A DNA stretch of 56,590 nt from Ectothiorhodospiraceae bacterium (lineage in GTDB: Bacteria > Pseudomonadota > Gammaproteobacteria > Thiohalomonadales > Thiohalomonadaceae), in assembly GCA_007125455.1 (NCBI GenBank), contig SLDE01000019.1, positions 1-56,590 of the forward strand, read 5' to 3'. The notes under the pieces are model-generated. The model searched no databases and had not been told where the DNA came from. It worked only from the letters and a program-made list of their open reading frames with translations. This document shows positions 45,066 to 53,425 of the stretch, in pieces (the stretch's first letter is position 1; every line of letters begins with the position of its first letter). The translations under genes and the position numbers were made by a program.

Positions 45066-45135
45066 CACCAGCGGTGCACACAGGCCAGGAATCGCTACGC
45101 GATAAACGGCTCGGATCGCACCGTAAAAGGCGGGG

Positions 45136-45144
45136 TGCTACAAT
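45136..45144 (+). promoter_or_regulatory. Possible extended -10 promoter for pyrE
   Basis: TGCTACAAT is an extended -10 element (TGn before TACAAT) thirty bases before the pyrE ATG. No good -35 is visible, as is allowed for extended -10 promoters. Confidence 0.4.
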
Positions 45145-45173
45145 GGCGCGCACCACACCAGACGGGACAGATC

Positions 45174-45818
45174 ATGCAGGACTACAAACGCGACTTCATC
45201 CGCTTCGCCATCGACAATCAGGTGCTGCGCTTTGGCCAGTTCACCCTCAAGTCGGGCCGTATCAGCCCCTACTTCTTCAACGCCGGCCTGTTCAACACCG
45301 GTGAACACCTCGCCCAGCTCAGCCACTACTACGCAGCGGCGATCGAGGATGCCGAGCTGGCGTTCGATACTCTGTTTGGCCCGGCCTATAAGGGCATACC
45401 CCTGGCCGCCACCACCGCTGTGGCGCTGTACAGCCACTACCAGCGCAACATCCCCTACTGCTTCAATCGCAAGGAGGCCAAGGATCACGGTGAGGGTGGC
45501 AATATCGTTGGCGCACCGCTGTCCGGGCGGATCCTGATCATCGACGATGTGATCACCGCCGGTACCGCGATCCGCGAGGCAATGGGGATCATCGAGGCGG
45601 CCGGGGCCCAGGCCAGCGCGGTGGTGATCGCGCTGGATCGCCAGGAACGCGGCCAGGGCGAGCTGTCCGCCATCCAGGAGGTGGAGCAAAACCACGGCCT
45701 CAAGGTCGTCAGCATCATCACCCTCGCGGATCTGATGGACTACATCAAGGACGATCCGCAACTGGCCGAGCACGCCGAGGCCATTGCCGCCTACCGCCAA
45801 CAATACGGGATCACCTGA
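45174..45818 (+). CDS. pyrE: Orotate phosphoribosyltransferase
   Basis: Makes orotidine 5'-phosphate from orotate and PRPP. The 214-residue product begins MQDYKRDFIRFAIDNQVLRF and has FTLKSGRISPYFFNAG, FGPAYKGIPL and the PRPP loop ILIIDDVITAGTAI. The frame is open upstream to 45054 but the added residues are not family-like. Its TGA overlaps the ATG of a small unknown gene by one base, coupling the two. Confidence 0.96.
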   Translation: MQDYKRDFIRFAIDNQVLRFGQFTLKSGRISPYFFNAGLFNTGEHLAQLSHYYAAAIEDAELAFDTLFGPAYKGIPLAATTAVALYSHYQRNIPYCFNRKEAKDHGEGGNIVGAPLSGRILIIDDVITAGTAIREAMGIIEAAGAQASAVVIALDRQERGQGELSAIQEVEQNHGLKVVSIITLADLMDYIKDDPQLAEHAEAIAAYRQQYGIT

Positions 45819-46057
45819 TGCCGCTGCCCACCCGCGATGCCCAGACCAACCTGGTCAACGAGCACTATGCGGTGATCTACACCCCGAGCAAGCGCCGAGC
45901 GCGCTTTCCCGACAACTGTGTCACCGTATATGCCAATGATCTGGAGGCCATCGAGGCGGCGGACGAGGCAAAACACCTCTATGCCGCACGGGTGGTCGGG
46001 CCATCTCGCTCCTCCGAGGGCTTTATGCTCTACTACCTGGCCCACTGGTTGACCTGA
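45818..46057 (+). CDS. Small protein of unknown function coupled to pyrE
   Basis: A 79-residue protein that I do not recognise. It has no signal peptide or membrane segment; it contains YAVIYTPSKRRARFPDN and ends GFMLYYLAHWLT. Codon use looks like its neighbours. It begins on the last base of the pyrE stop (TGATG) and its own stop overlaps the start of the next gene in the same way, so all three are likely translated together. Confidence 0.7.
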   Translation: MPLPTRDAQTNLVNEHYAVIYTPSKRRARFPDNCVTVYANDLEAIEAADEAKHLYAARVVGPSRSSEGFMLYYLAHWLT

Positions 46058-46311
46058 TGCAGTGCCGCCCCGGCTGCGCCGCCTGCTGTATTGCCCCCTC
46101 GATCAGCTCCACCATCCCCGGCCTACCACACGGCAAGGCGGCGGGGGAAGCCTGTCCGCAGCTGGATGGGCAAGGCCTGTGTCGACTATTCGGGATGGCC
46201 CAGCGCCCCGCTGTCTGTTCCAATTACCAGCCCGATGATGACTGCTGCGGTCAAAACCGCCGCGAGGCCTTACAACGACTGGCAAGCCTGGAGTCGGCTA
46301 CCCGAGGATGA
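46057..46311 (+). CDS. YkgJ-family cysteine-cluster protein
   Basis: An 84-residue protein with an N-terminal CRPGCAACCIAPS cluster and further cysteines in GLCRLFG, VCSNY and DDCCGQ. This is the YkgJ/CxxCxxCC family, expected to bind zinc or an iron-sulfur centre; function unknown. It starts on the last base of the preceding stop codon. Its 3' end overlaps the convergent TSUP gene by 14 bases. Confidence 0.85.
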   Translation: MQCRPGCAACCIAPSISSTIPGLPHGKAAGEACPQLDGQGLCRLFGMAQRPAVCSNYQPDDDCCGQNRREALQRLASLESATRG

Positions 46312-47059
46312 GCTTTAGCCCCACCAGGATCGTCACCACCTCAAACACCCGCTTGATCACCTTGTTACCCTTCTTGATCGCCAGATGGGTGCCCAGATAG
46401 CCCCCCAGCAACGAGCCCAGCAGCAGCGCTGGTAACCACTCCCAGCGGATCTCGCCGAGGATCCCCAGGGTGATCGCCCCACCGCCATTCCAGAACATTC
46501 CCACCAGGATCAGGGTATAGGCGATAGCCCGCTGATAATCGAGACCGAACCAGCGCACCAGCCAGAGGGTCACAAACAGCCCGGTGCCCGAGGTCAGTGA
46601 ACCATTGAGCACGCCGATCACAAACAGCACCACACCACCGATCACCATCCCCTGCCGGTGGCGGTTACGCGGTTGATGCTCCTGGCCCAGCTGCGCCTGT
46701 AGCCAGGAATAGATCCCCAGTCCCACGGTCAACAAGCCCAGAGCCAACTCCGCGCTACGATCAGGCACCCGGAGGATGAAACTGGCCCCCAGCACCACAC
46801 CAGGCAGGCCACAGGCGAGGATAAACAGTGCCATGCGCCGTTCCAGCGCATTGGTGCGCAGATGGCGCAGCGTGGCCCCCACGCCCAGTGCCACACTGGC
46901 CACCTTGTGGGTGGCCAGGGCAACACTAAAAGGCAGGCCCAAAAATATCAGCAACGGCAGTTGCAGCAGGCCAGCCCCCCCACCGGCAAAGGCCGAAAAG
47001 GCATTGGCCACCAGCGAGAGGGCAAATAATATGAACTGTTCAACAAGGGACATGCTCAA
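46298..47059 (-). CDS. TSUP (TauE/SafE) family membrane transporter
   Basis: A 253-residue protein with about eight hydrophobic segments. NAFSAFAGGGAGLLQLP near the N-terminus and GVLNGSLTSGTGLFVTL in the second half are the paired TSUP motifs. Members export or import sulfite, sulfoacetate or other small organic sulfur compounds; the substrate cannot be read from the sequence. It stands alone on the minus strand. Confidence 0.85.
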   Translation of the reverse strand: MSMSLVEQFILFALSLVANAFSAFAGGGAGLLQLPLLIFLGLPFSVALATHKVASVALGVGATLRHLRTNALERRMALFILACGLPGVVLGASFILRVPDRSAELALGLLTVGLGIYSWLQAQLGQEHQPRNRHRQGMVIGGVVLFVIGVLNGSLTSGTGLFVTLWLVRWFGLDYQRAIAYTLILVGMFWNGGGAITLGILGEIRWEWLPALLLGSLLGGYLGTHLAIKKGNKVIKRVFEVVTILVGLKLILG

Positions 47060-47135
47060 ACCTGTAATCTCCTACCCACGATAGGTATACTGGGTAGCTA
47101 TCGATACAAGGCCCGAAAGCCTCAGGATACTCGTT

Positions 47136-47777
47136 ATGTCAAAGACCATGCGCAATCGCTTTTTCATATCACTGGCGATGCTCTCGCTGCTGCTGCCGCT
47201 TAGCGCCGGTGCCAGTATCAAGTGCTGGACCAACAAGGATGGCTATACCGAGTGCGGTAACGTGGTTCCGCCGGAGTATGCGCAGCAGGAAACCCGCACC
47301 ATCGACAGGCGCGGCATCACCACAGAGGTCCGCCCCCGTGCGCCCACGGCCGACGAGGTGAAAGCCCAGCGCCAGCGCCAGGCCGAGGAGGAGCGCCGCC
47401 AGGCCGAGGAGGAGCAACGCCGCCGTGAGCAGGAGCAGTATGACCAGATGCTGCTGAACTCCTACCTGAGTGATGATGACATCATCCGTACTCGTGATCG
47501 CATGACCACCAGCCTCAATGCGGCAATCGAGTTGAATCGCATCAATATCGAACGGCTCGAAGAACGCCTTGCCGCCGAACAGAGCACTGCCGCACGGCAC
47601 GAGCGCGGCGGGCGCGATATCCCGGAGCGAGTGAAAGAAGAAATCGAAAGCCTGAAGAACCAGATCGAGGCCCGCCAGGCCCAGATCCAGGTACGGGAAC
47701 AGGAGCGCGATGAACTACACCAGCGTTATGATGCCGAGCTGCAACGCTTCCGTGAGCTACAGCAGATGCGTCGCTAG
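47136..47777 (+). CDS. DUF4124 domain protein with coiled coil
   Basis: A 213-residue exported protein. A signal peptide (FFISLAMLSLLLPLSAGAS) leads to a short DUF4124 domain with CWTNKDGYTECGN, whose two cysteines may form a disulfide. From about residue 80 to the end it is highly charged and predicted coiled coil, with runs of QRQRQAEEERRQAEEE type. Function unknown; a periplasmic structural role is possible. Confidence 0.78.
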   Translation: MSKTMRNRFFISLAMLSLLLPLSAGASIKCWTNKDGYTECGNVVPPEYAQQETRTIDRRGITTEVRPRAPTADEVKAQRQRQAEEERRQAEEEQRRREQEQYDQMLLNSYLSDDDIIRTRDRMTTSLNAAIELNRINIERLEERLAAEQSTAARHERGGRDIPERVKEEIESLKNQIEARQAQIQVREQERDELHQRYDAELQRFRELQQMRR

Positions 47778-47790
47778 CCACCTATCGGGC

Positions 47791-48396
47791 TTAGGCGGCG
47801 GGTCGAAACATAGCCGCTGACAGGATAGCCCACTGCCCGTCCCACTCGGCGGTGGGTGAGCGCTTGAAGCTGCTGCGTACATACTGGTTCAAGCGCCCCT
47901 CGGCCGTCGCCAATAACAGGTTGGCACTGGCATTGATGGGCAGACCATTATGCAATGCCCCGGCCACCTGCGCCTCGCGCAGCACCTGCTTGAACTGCAA
48001 CTCAATCCGATCAAAGAACTGCCCGATGCGGGTGCGCAGGCGTTCGTTCTCCCCGTTCAGCACATCCCCCACCAGGATCCGGCTGATCCCCGGATTGCGC
48101 GCCGAAAAGCCCAGCAGCAGTTGCATGATCTTCTCACAGCGCTCGGCCGGGTCATGCACATCGGCAAGGATGCGGTTGATCAAACCAAACACCGACTCTT
48201 CGATAAACTCGATCAAACCTTCAAACATCCGCGCCTTGCTGGGAAAGTGGCGATACAGCGCCGCCTCGGAGACCCCTACCGCACGCGCCAGGCTGGCGGT
48301 GGTTATCCGCTGTCCTGGGCTGTTCTCCAGCTCCTGGGCCAGGGTCTGCAGGATGTGATCACGGCGCGAGATCTTCTCCTGTTTTTGCTCACTCAT
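47791..48396 (-). CDS. slmA: Nucleoid occlusion factor SlmA
   Basis: A TetR-fold DNA-binding protein that blocks FtsZ ring assembly over the chromosome. The 201-residue product has the helix-turn-helix ITTASLARAVGVSEAALYRHF followed by PSKARMFEGLIEFIEE, typical of SlmA. The ATG at 48396 has GGAG seven bases upstream; a GTG two codons earlier is possible. It overlaps the end of argB by eight bases. Its position in the slmA-dut-coaBC-rpmBG region is the classical one. Confidence 0.9.
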   Translation of the reverse strand: MSEQKQEKISRRDHILQTLAQELENSPGQRITTASLARAVGVSEAALYRHFPSKARMFEGLIEFIEESVFGLINRILADVHDPAERCEKIMQLLLGFSARNPGISRILVGDVLNGENERLRTRIGQFFDRIELQFKQVLREAQVAGALHNGLPINASANLLLATAEGRLNQYVRSSFKRSPTAEWDGQWAILSAAMFRPAA

Positions 48397-49303
48397 CTTC
48401 ACTCTCCGTATTATTCTGGATCAGGGTGCCGACACCCTGATCGGTAAAGATCTCCAATAGCAACGCATGCTCTACACGCCCATCGATGATATGGGCACTG
48501 CGCACCCCGGCATGCACCGCATCCAGGGCACAGCGGATCTTGGGCAGCATCCCGCCGTGGATGGTGCCGTCGGCGATCAACTCATCCACCCGGGCACTGG
48601 TCAGGCCCGTTAGCACCTCGCCCTGCTTGTCCAGCAGGCCAGCGGTATTGGTCAGTAGGATCAACTTTTCCGCATTCAGCGACTCGGCCAGCTTGCCCGC
48701 CACCACATCGGCATTGATGTTGTAGGACTGGCCGTCGTCCCCCACGCCCACCGGGGCGATCACCGGGACAAAGTCGCCGTGCATCAGCATCTCGACCACC
48801 TCGCCGTTGATCGCACTGACCTCGCCCACATGGCCGATGTCGATGATCTCCGGCTCATTCATCTCTGGGGCATTGCGCCGGAACTTGAGCTGCCGGGCAC
48901 GGATAAAGTCCGCATCCTTGCCGGTCAGCCCCACCGCACGCCCGCCGTGCTGATTCAACAGCGAGACGATCTCCTTGTTTACCAGACCACCGAGCACCAT
49001 CTGAACCACGTCCATGGTCTCGCGATCGGTCACCCGCATCCCGTCGATAAACTGGCTCTCCTTGCCCAGGCGTTTGAGCAGATCGCCGATCTGCGGCCCA
49101 CCACCGTGCACCACGACCGGGTTCATCCCGACCAGCTTGAGCAGTGCCACATCGCGGGCAAAACCGTTCTTCAGGTGCTCCTCGGTCATGGCGTTACCAC
49201 CGTATTTGATCACGATGGTCTTGCCGGAAAAGCGGCGAATATAGGGCAGCGCCTCGCTCAATACGCGGGCATTACTCATGGCGAGTTCAAGGTTCAGACT
49301 CAT
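48389..49303 (-). CDS. argB: N-acetylglutamate kinase
   Basis: Second step of arginine synthesis. The 304-residue amino-acid-kinase-fold protein has TIVIKYGGNAM, VVHGGGPQI, the ARQLKFRRN region and YNINADVVAGKLA. An N-terminal helix before the kinase core (LSEALPYIRRF) is the type seen in arginine-inhibitable hexameric enzymes, so feedback control by arginine is likely. It is 29 bases downstream of the AlgC-like membrane gene. Confidence 0.95.
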   Translation of the reverse strand: MSLNLELAMSNARVLSEALPYIRRFSGKTIVIKYGGNAMTEEHLKNGFARDVALLKLVGMNPVVVHGGGPQIGDLLKRLGKESQFIDGMRVTDRETMDVVQMVLGGLVNKEIVSLLNQHGGRAVGLTGKDADFIRARQLKFRRNAPEMNEPEIIDIGHVGEVSAINGEVVEMLMHGDFVPVIAPVGVGDDGQSYNINADVVAGKLAESLNAEKLILLTNTAGLLDKQGEVLTGLTSARVDELIADGTIHGGMLPKIRCALDAVHAGVRSAHIIDGRVEHALLLEIFTDQGVGTLIQNNTESEDE

Positions 49304-49332
49304 CAGACTCTCGATTGGTTGTCGTTGCGTGT

Positions 49333-50478
49333 TTACTCTCTGCGATCCGGGCTATCCGCTTGGTCGCTGGCTTCATCCACTTGAATGTCGTCTTCGCTGC
49401 CAAACAGAATGTCAGGCATCTCCACCTCCCCCGCCACCGTTGGCCGCTGGCTTGACTCATCGCCGTAGTGCAAGACCCTCAACTCCCCCTCCCTGGCATG
49501 CAGCACGGCCCGACTCTCGGCCAATTTTACCGGCCAGCCGTGGGAGCGTTTACCTCGGCTACCGTCGATAATGGCATCAACCAGGCGGAGGATATCCGCG
49601 CGAACCATACGCGAAAGTACCAGCCCGTAAAATACCAGTATCAGGGCCAACAGCCCAGCAGCAAGCGCAAAGGCGGCGATAAACTGTAGCTGGCCGTCAC
49701 TGTCGAGCACCCCGGTCTCGTGCGGCCAATAGTGAATGGCCCACGGTGTACCCACGATGGCCACACGGTAAGCATCGGCCCGGGTGTCGCTCTGCCTGCC
49801 CTGTTGAAAAAGCACCGTACTATCGTCCTGGCGCAGCTCCACCAGCCCACTGGCTAGGCCCGCCTCTCGCAACCACTGCTGAGGCAATTGCGGATCCAGC
49901 ATCAACAGCAGGGTGGCACTCACCTCGCCACCCTGCTTGAGGGCACGCGCCACCGCCAAATAAGCCTCCTCGGTGCCGCTACGGTGCACCTCGACAGGGG
50001 GTAGCTCGCCCAGTTCAGCTCGCCGTGCCAACTCCAAACTGGCATAGCCCAAACGCAGTCCCTCACCCGGCTCAGGCTCGCGATCGGTCGGAAAGATGTA
50101 GCGCGCCTGAAGCAAGCTGGGGTGTCGTGCCAGCAGTGCCTGCTCGCGCCGCGGCAAGGCCTCCCGGTCCATGCGGTAGATGATTTCATCCAGCTCATCA
50201 TCCACCTGCGCCAACCAGCCCGCTTGTTCTCCCAAGGCTGCCACACGTCCACCCATGTGTGCTGCCAGGCGATGCGCTTCGGTCTGCTCGTGCTCGGCCA
50301 GACGTCCTTCGGCCATCGCCAGGTATTGCCGCCAGCCACCATAGGCGGCGAGGGCAAACAGCAGCAAGACCAGCAGGGTGGGCAACAGGGTCAGTCCCAG
50401 CAGCCCCCACTCTTTGGCTGCCGGCGGCTGCGGTTCCACACGCTCTGCCGAACGCTTTCTTTTAAAGAGATTTTTCAT
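49333..50478 (-). CDS. Orphan membrane module at the algC position
   Basis: A 381-residue protein with a basic N-terminus, a membrane helix at about 24-46, an extracytoplasmic domain of about 215 residues, a second helix at about 266-292 and an acidic cytoplasmic tail ending DQADSPDRRE. It lies between dut and argB, where gammaproteobacteria carry algC, and it resembles the N-terminal membrane extension that many AlgC proteins have, including the MPDILF segment before the catalytic part. No phosphohexomutase domain follows: the stop is 29 bases from argB. The likeness to AlgC extensions is from memory of the family. Alternatively it is an unrelated two-helix sensor. Confidence 0.65.
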   Translation of the reverse strand: MKNLFKRKRSAERVEPQPPAAKEWGLLGLTLLPTLLVLLLFALAAYGGWRQYLAMAEGRLAEHEQTEAHRLAAHMGGRVAALGEQAGWLAQVDDELDEIIYRMDREALPRREQALLARHPSLLQARYIFPTDREPEPGEGLRLGYASLELARRAELGELPPVEVHRSGTEEAYLAVARALKQGGEVSATLLLMLDPQLPQQWLREAGLASGLVELRQDDSTVLFQQGRQSDTRADAYRVAIVGTPWAIHYWPHETGVLDSDGQLQFIAAFALAAGLLALILVFYGLVLSRMVRADILRLVDAIIDGSRGKRSHGWPVKLAESRAVLHAREGELRVLHYGDESSQRPTVAGEVEMPDILFGSEDDIQVDEASDQADSPDRRE

Positions 50479-50504
50479 TCAGCCGGCCCCCACCCTGAGG
50501 ATCC

Positions 50505-50960
50505 TCAGTGGCCACCGGTGTGGCCAAAGCCCCCATCACCGCGTCGACTGTCACCAAACTCATCGACCACCTCCAGCGCCACCTGGGCCACCGGCACAAA
50601 CACCATTTGGGCGATCCGCTCACCCACCTGTACGGTGAAGGGCTCCTGACCACGGTTCCAGCAGGAGATGAAGATCTGCCCCTGATAGTCCGAATCGATG
50701 AGCCCCACCAGGTTACCCAGCACGATCCCCTTCTTATGACCCAGCCCGGAGCGCGGCAGCAACACCGCCGCCAGCGAAGGGTCACCGATATGGATGGCCA
50801 GGCCGGTGGGGATCAGGTGGGTCTCGCCAGGGGCGATCACCATCGGCTGCTCCAGCATCGCCCGGATATCCATCCCGGCAGAGCCGTCGGTGGCGTAGTG
50901 AGGCAGCGGGAAGGCATCACCCAGGCGGGGGTCGAGGATCTTCATCGCGATCTTTTTCAT
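50505..50960 (-). CDS. dut: Deoxyuridine triphosphatase
   Basis: Hydrolyses dUTP to dUMP, keeping uracil out of DNA. The 151-residue trimeric-type enzyme has the five family motifs, among them DGSAGMDIRA, PRSGLGHKKG, GLIDSDYQG and the C-terminal GDGGFGHTG. Its start overlaps the coaBC stop by four bases. Confidence 0.96.
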   Translation of the reverse strand: MKKIAMKILDPRLGDAFPLPHYATDGSAGMDIRAMLEQPMVIAPGETHLIPTGLAIHIGDPSLAAVLLPRSGLGHKKGIVLGNLVGLIDSDYQGQIFISCWNRGQEPFTVQVGERIAQMVFVPVAQVALEVVDEFGDSRRGDGGFGHTGGH

Positions 50961-52174
50961 GTTTTTCTCTCATTGTAGTGCGTGGCAACCAGTGTCATTA
51001 GCTCCCGGGCCAACTGCGTCTTGGTGGTTAACGCCAGTTGTCGATCCCCGCCAGGCCAAAACACCTGCAAGGCATTGTGCTCACTGTCAAAGCCACCACC
51101 GGCGGCCCGTTCGCCCACCCAGTTGGCGGCGATCATATCCAGCCCCTTGGCCTTGAGCTTGCCCTGGGCGTGTTCGGCCAAGCGCTCGGTCTCGGCGGCA
51201 AAGCCGACGCAAAAGGGGCGTGGGCGCTGCCCCGCCATGGTGGCGAGGATATCCGGGTTGCGTAACAGTTTCAGTTCCAGGGCTGGCTGTTGCTTTTTGA
51301 GCTTATTATCGGCCACCTGCACGGCGCGGTAGTCCGCCACGGCGGCGCAGGCAATAAATATCTCACCGGGATCGGCCAGCGAGGCCTGCAACATCTGTTC
51401 GGCGCTCTCCACATCTATCCGCGCCACCCCCGTCGGGGTGGACAGTGATACCGGCCCGGCGATCAGCCGAACCCTCGCCCCCATACCGGCAGCAGCCTCG
51501 GCCAGGGCAAAGCCCATCTTGCCTGAGCTGTGGTTACTGATAAAGCGTACCGGATCGATCGCCTCGCGGGTGGGGCCGGCGGTGATGGTCACCGCTACCC
51601 CGCGCAACGGCCCATCGGCAAAGTGTGTGACACAGGCCGCCAGCAATTGGGCTGGCTCCCACATCCGCCCCGGCCCCTGTTCACCGCAGGCCTGCTCGCC
51701 ACTGGCCGGCCCCAGCAGCTGCACCCCGCGTTCACGCAACACCGCCACATTGGCCTGGGTCGCCGCCGCCTGCCACATCTGCTGGTTCATCGCCGGGGCC
51801 AGCCAAAGCGGCGCGGCACTGGCCAGGCAAAGGGTGCTCAGCAGGTCATCGGCCATCCCGGCGGCGAGCCGGGCCATCAGATCGGCGCTAGCCGGGGCGA
51901 TCAGGATGAGTTCGGCCCAACGTGCCAGCTCGATATGGCCCATCGCCGCCTCGTGTGCCGCATCAAACAGGGACTGGCGCACCGCTTGGCCAGAGAGGGC
52001 CTGCAAGGTCAGCGGGGTGATGAACTCACTGGCGGCCGGAGTCATCACCACCCGCAGCTCAGCCCCGGCCCCGCGTAGCAGCCGTACCAGCTCCGCCGCC
52101 TTGTAGGCGGCGATACCCCCGCTCACCCCCAGCAGGATGCGTCTGCCATTCAATGCCGTGTGATTCTCTGTCAT
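50957..52174 (-). CDS. coaBC: Phosphopantothenoylcysteine decarboxylase/synthase
   Basis: Bifunctional flavoprotein of coenzyme A synthesis. The 405-residue product begins with the CoaC half, GVSGGIAAYKAAELVRLL, with the catalytic-region PAMNQQMW and the CGEQGPGRM flap. The CoaB half follows with TAGPTREAIDPVRFISNHSS split over its ATP/CTP-binding start, and KLKKQ with the conserved lysines. Length is standard. It is first in a minus-strand run with dut and is divergent from radC. Confidence 0.95.
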   Translation of the reverse strand: MTENHTALNGRRILLGVSGGIAAYKAAELVRLLRGAGAELRVVMTPAASEFITPLTLQALSGQAVRQSLFDAAHEAAMGHIELARWAELILIAPASADLMARLAAGMADDLLSTLCLASAAPLWLAPAMNQQMWQAAATQANVAVLRERGVQLLGPASGEQACGEQGPGRMWEPAQLLAACVTHFADGPLRGVAVTITAGPTREAIDPVRFISNHSSGKMGFALAEAAAGMGARVRLIAGPVSLSTPTGVARIDVESAEQMLQASLADPGEIFIACAAVADYRAVQVADNKLKKQQPALELKLLRNPDILATMAGQRPRPFCVGFAAETERLAEHAQGKLKAKGLDMIAANWVGERAAGGGFDSEHNALQVFWPGGDRQLALTTKTQLARELMTLVATHYNERKT

Positions 52175-52258
52175 AGAGTAGGAGTTTATCAGAAAGCCTT
52201 CCCCTTGCCGCTATTGGTGATTATCATAGGCACGAACCCACATTAACAAGGAGGTTAT

Positions 52259-52933
52259 ATGGCGATCCGTGACTGGCCTGTCGATGAGCGTCCACGCGAA
52301 AAGCTGCTGCAGCGTGGCCCGCAAACCCTCTCCGACGCCGAATTGCTGGCGATCTTTCTGCGCACCGGGGTACATGGCATGAGTGCGGTGGACCTGGCCC
52401 GTGAGCTGTTGGCGCAATTTGGCGGCCTGCGCCAGCTATTGGATGCGGATCTGGCCAGCTTTAGCCGAGGCAAGGGGCTGGGCAGTGCCAAATACGTCCA
52501 GCTGCAGGCCACCCTGGAGCTATCGCGCCGTCATCTGCTGGCCACCCTGCAGCGCGGCGATGCCCTCACCAGCCCCCAGCACACCCGCCAATACCTCAGT
52601 GCCCAGCTGCGTGACCGTCACCAGGAGGTCTTCGCCTGCCTGTTTCTCGACAACCGTCACCGGGTGCTGGCCTTCGAAGAGCTGTTCTATGGCACGGTGG
52701 ACGGTGCCAGTGTCCACCCGCGCGAGGTAGTGCGCCGCTGCCTGGGCCACAACGCCGCCGCGGTGATCCTCGCCCACAACCACCCCTCCGGGGTGGCCGA
52801 GCCGAGCCGCGCCGATGAGCAGATCACCCACCGCCTCAAGGAGGCCCTGGCACTGATCGACGTGCGCCTGCTAGATCATATGGTCATCGGCGATGGCGAG
52901 ATCACCTCCCTGGCGGAGCGGGGAACAATATAG
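52259..52933 (+). CDS. radC: RadC family JAMM/MPN+ protein
   Basis: A 224-residue protein with an N-terminal helix-hairpin-helix part and a C-terminal JAMM domain with the metal motif HNHPSG near residue 175 and a following Asp. The old assignment to DNA repair has been questioned and the true substrate is unknown. AAGGAGGT sits at ideal spacing before the ATG. It is divergent from coaBC and upstream of rpmB, as in most relatives. Confidence 0.95.
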   Translation: MAIRDWPVDERPREKLLQRGPQTLSDAELLAIFLRTGVHGMSAVDLARELLAQFGGLRQLLDADLASFSRGKGLGSAKYVQLQATLELSRRHLLATLQRGDALTSPQHTRQYLSAQLRDRHQEVFACLFLDNRHRVLAFEELFYGTVDGASVHPREVVRRCLGHNAAAVILAHNHPSGVAEPSRADEQITHRLKEALALIDVRLLDHMVIGDGEITSLAERGTI

Positions 52934-52944
52934 ATTCAGTAGCA

Positions 52945-53066
52945 AGTTACAAGAGACAAGTCGCAAGTTGCCGTGCACGCTACCCCTTGCCACTTGCCAC
53001 TTGCCACTTGCCACTTGCCACTTGCCACTTGCCACTTGCCACTTGTGACTTGTGACTTGTGACTTT
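52945..53066. repeat. Tandem-heptamer palindrome between radC and rpmB
   Basis: The left arm reads CAAGTTA-CAAGAGA-CAAGTCG-CAAGTTG. After a short GC-rich turn the right arm has a long run of heptamers, about seven CCACTTG then three TGACTTG/TGACTTT, complementary to the CAAG units. The right arm has far more units than the left. Near-identity of the CCACTTG copies points to recent expansion. It ends just before the terminator at 53071. Confidence 0.9.
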
Positions 53067-53070
53067 CCAC

Positions 53071-53090
53071 TCCGCGAAAGCGGATTTTTT
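53071..53090 (+). terminator. Rho-independent terminator after radC
   Basis: TCCGC-GAAA-GCGGA followed by six T. A short stem with a stable GAAA tetraloop, placed between the heptamer repeat and the rpmB promoter. Confidence 0.7.
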
Positions 53091-53091
53091 C

Positions 53092-53120
53092 TTGCGTCAA
53101 GGGCACTGTTTTGGTATAAA
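53092..53120 (+). promoter_or_regulatory. Sigma-70 promoter of rpmB-rpmG
   Basis: TTGCGT at 53092-53097 and TATAAA at 53115-53120 with a 17-base spacer, about 58 bases before the rpmB start. A GCCC/GGGC hairpin lies in the leader. Confidence 0.7.
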
Positions 53121-53177
53121 GTCCGGCTTCATGCCCCTGTTAGGGCAAATAGACATCAGTATAGCGGAGTTAGAATC

Positions 53178-53414
53178 ATGTCCAAGGTATGCCAGGTAAC
53201 CGGCAAGCGTCCCATTACCGGTAATAATGTTTCGCACGCCAACAACAAGACCAAGCGTCGTTTTCTGCCCAATCTGCACCACCACCGCTTCTGGGTGGAG
53301 AGCGAAAACCGCTGGGTTCGTCTGCGTGTCACCCCCAAGGGCATGCGTATCATCGACAAGAAGGGTATCGATGCGGTCCTGACCGACATTCGCGCCCGCG
53401 GCGAAAAGGTTTAA
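53178..53414 (+). CDS. rpmB: 50S ribosomal protein L28
   Basis: A 78-residue ribosomal protein beginning MSKVCQVTGKRPITGNNVSH, the standard start of L28, and ending with DIRARGEKV. The frame is open upstream to 53052 but the family start and the promoter at 53092 fix the ATG at 53178. rpmG follows 11 bases later. Confidence 0.97.
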   Translation: MSKVCQVTGKRPITGNNVSHANNKTKRRFLPNLHHHRFWVESENRWVRLRVTPKGMRIIDKKGIDAVLTDIRARGEKV

Positions 53415-53425
53415 GGAGCTAACTC

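Noticed and set aside
52980..53066. Repeated CCACTTG suggested a CRISPR-like or centromere-like array
   Set aside because: The unit is seven bases with no spacers and forms a palindrome with the left-hand units, so it is a tandem-repeat hairpin.
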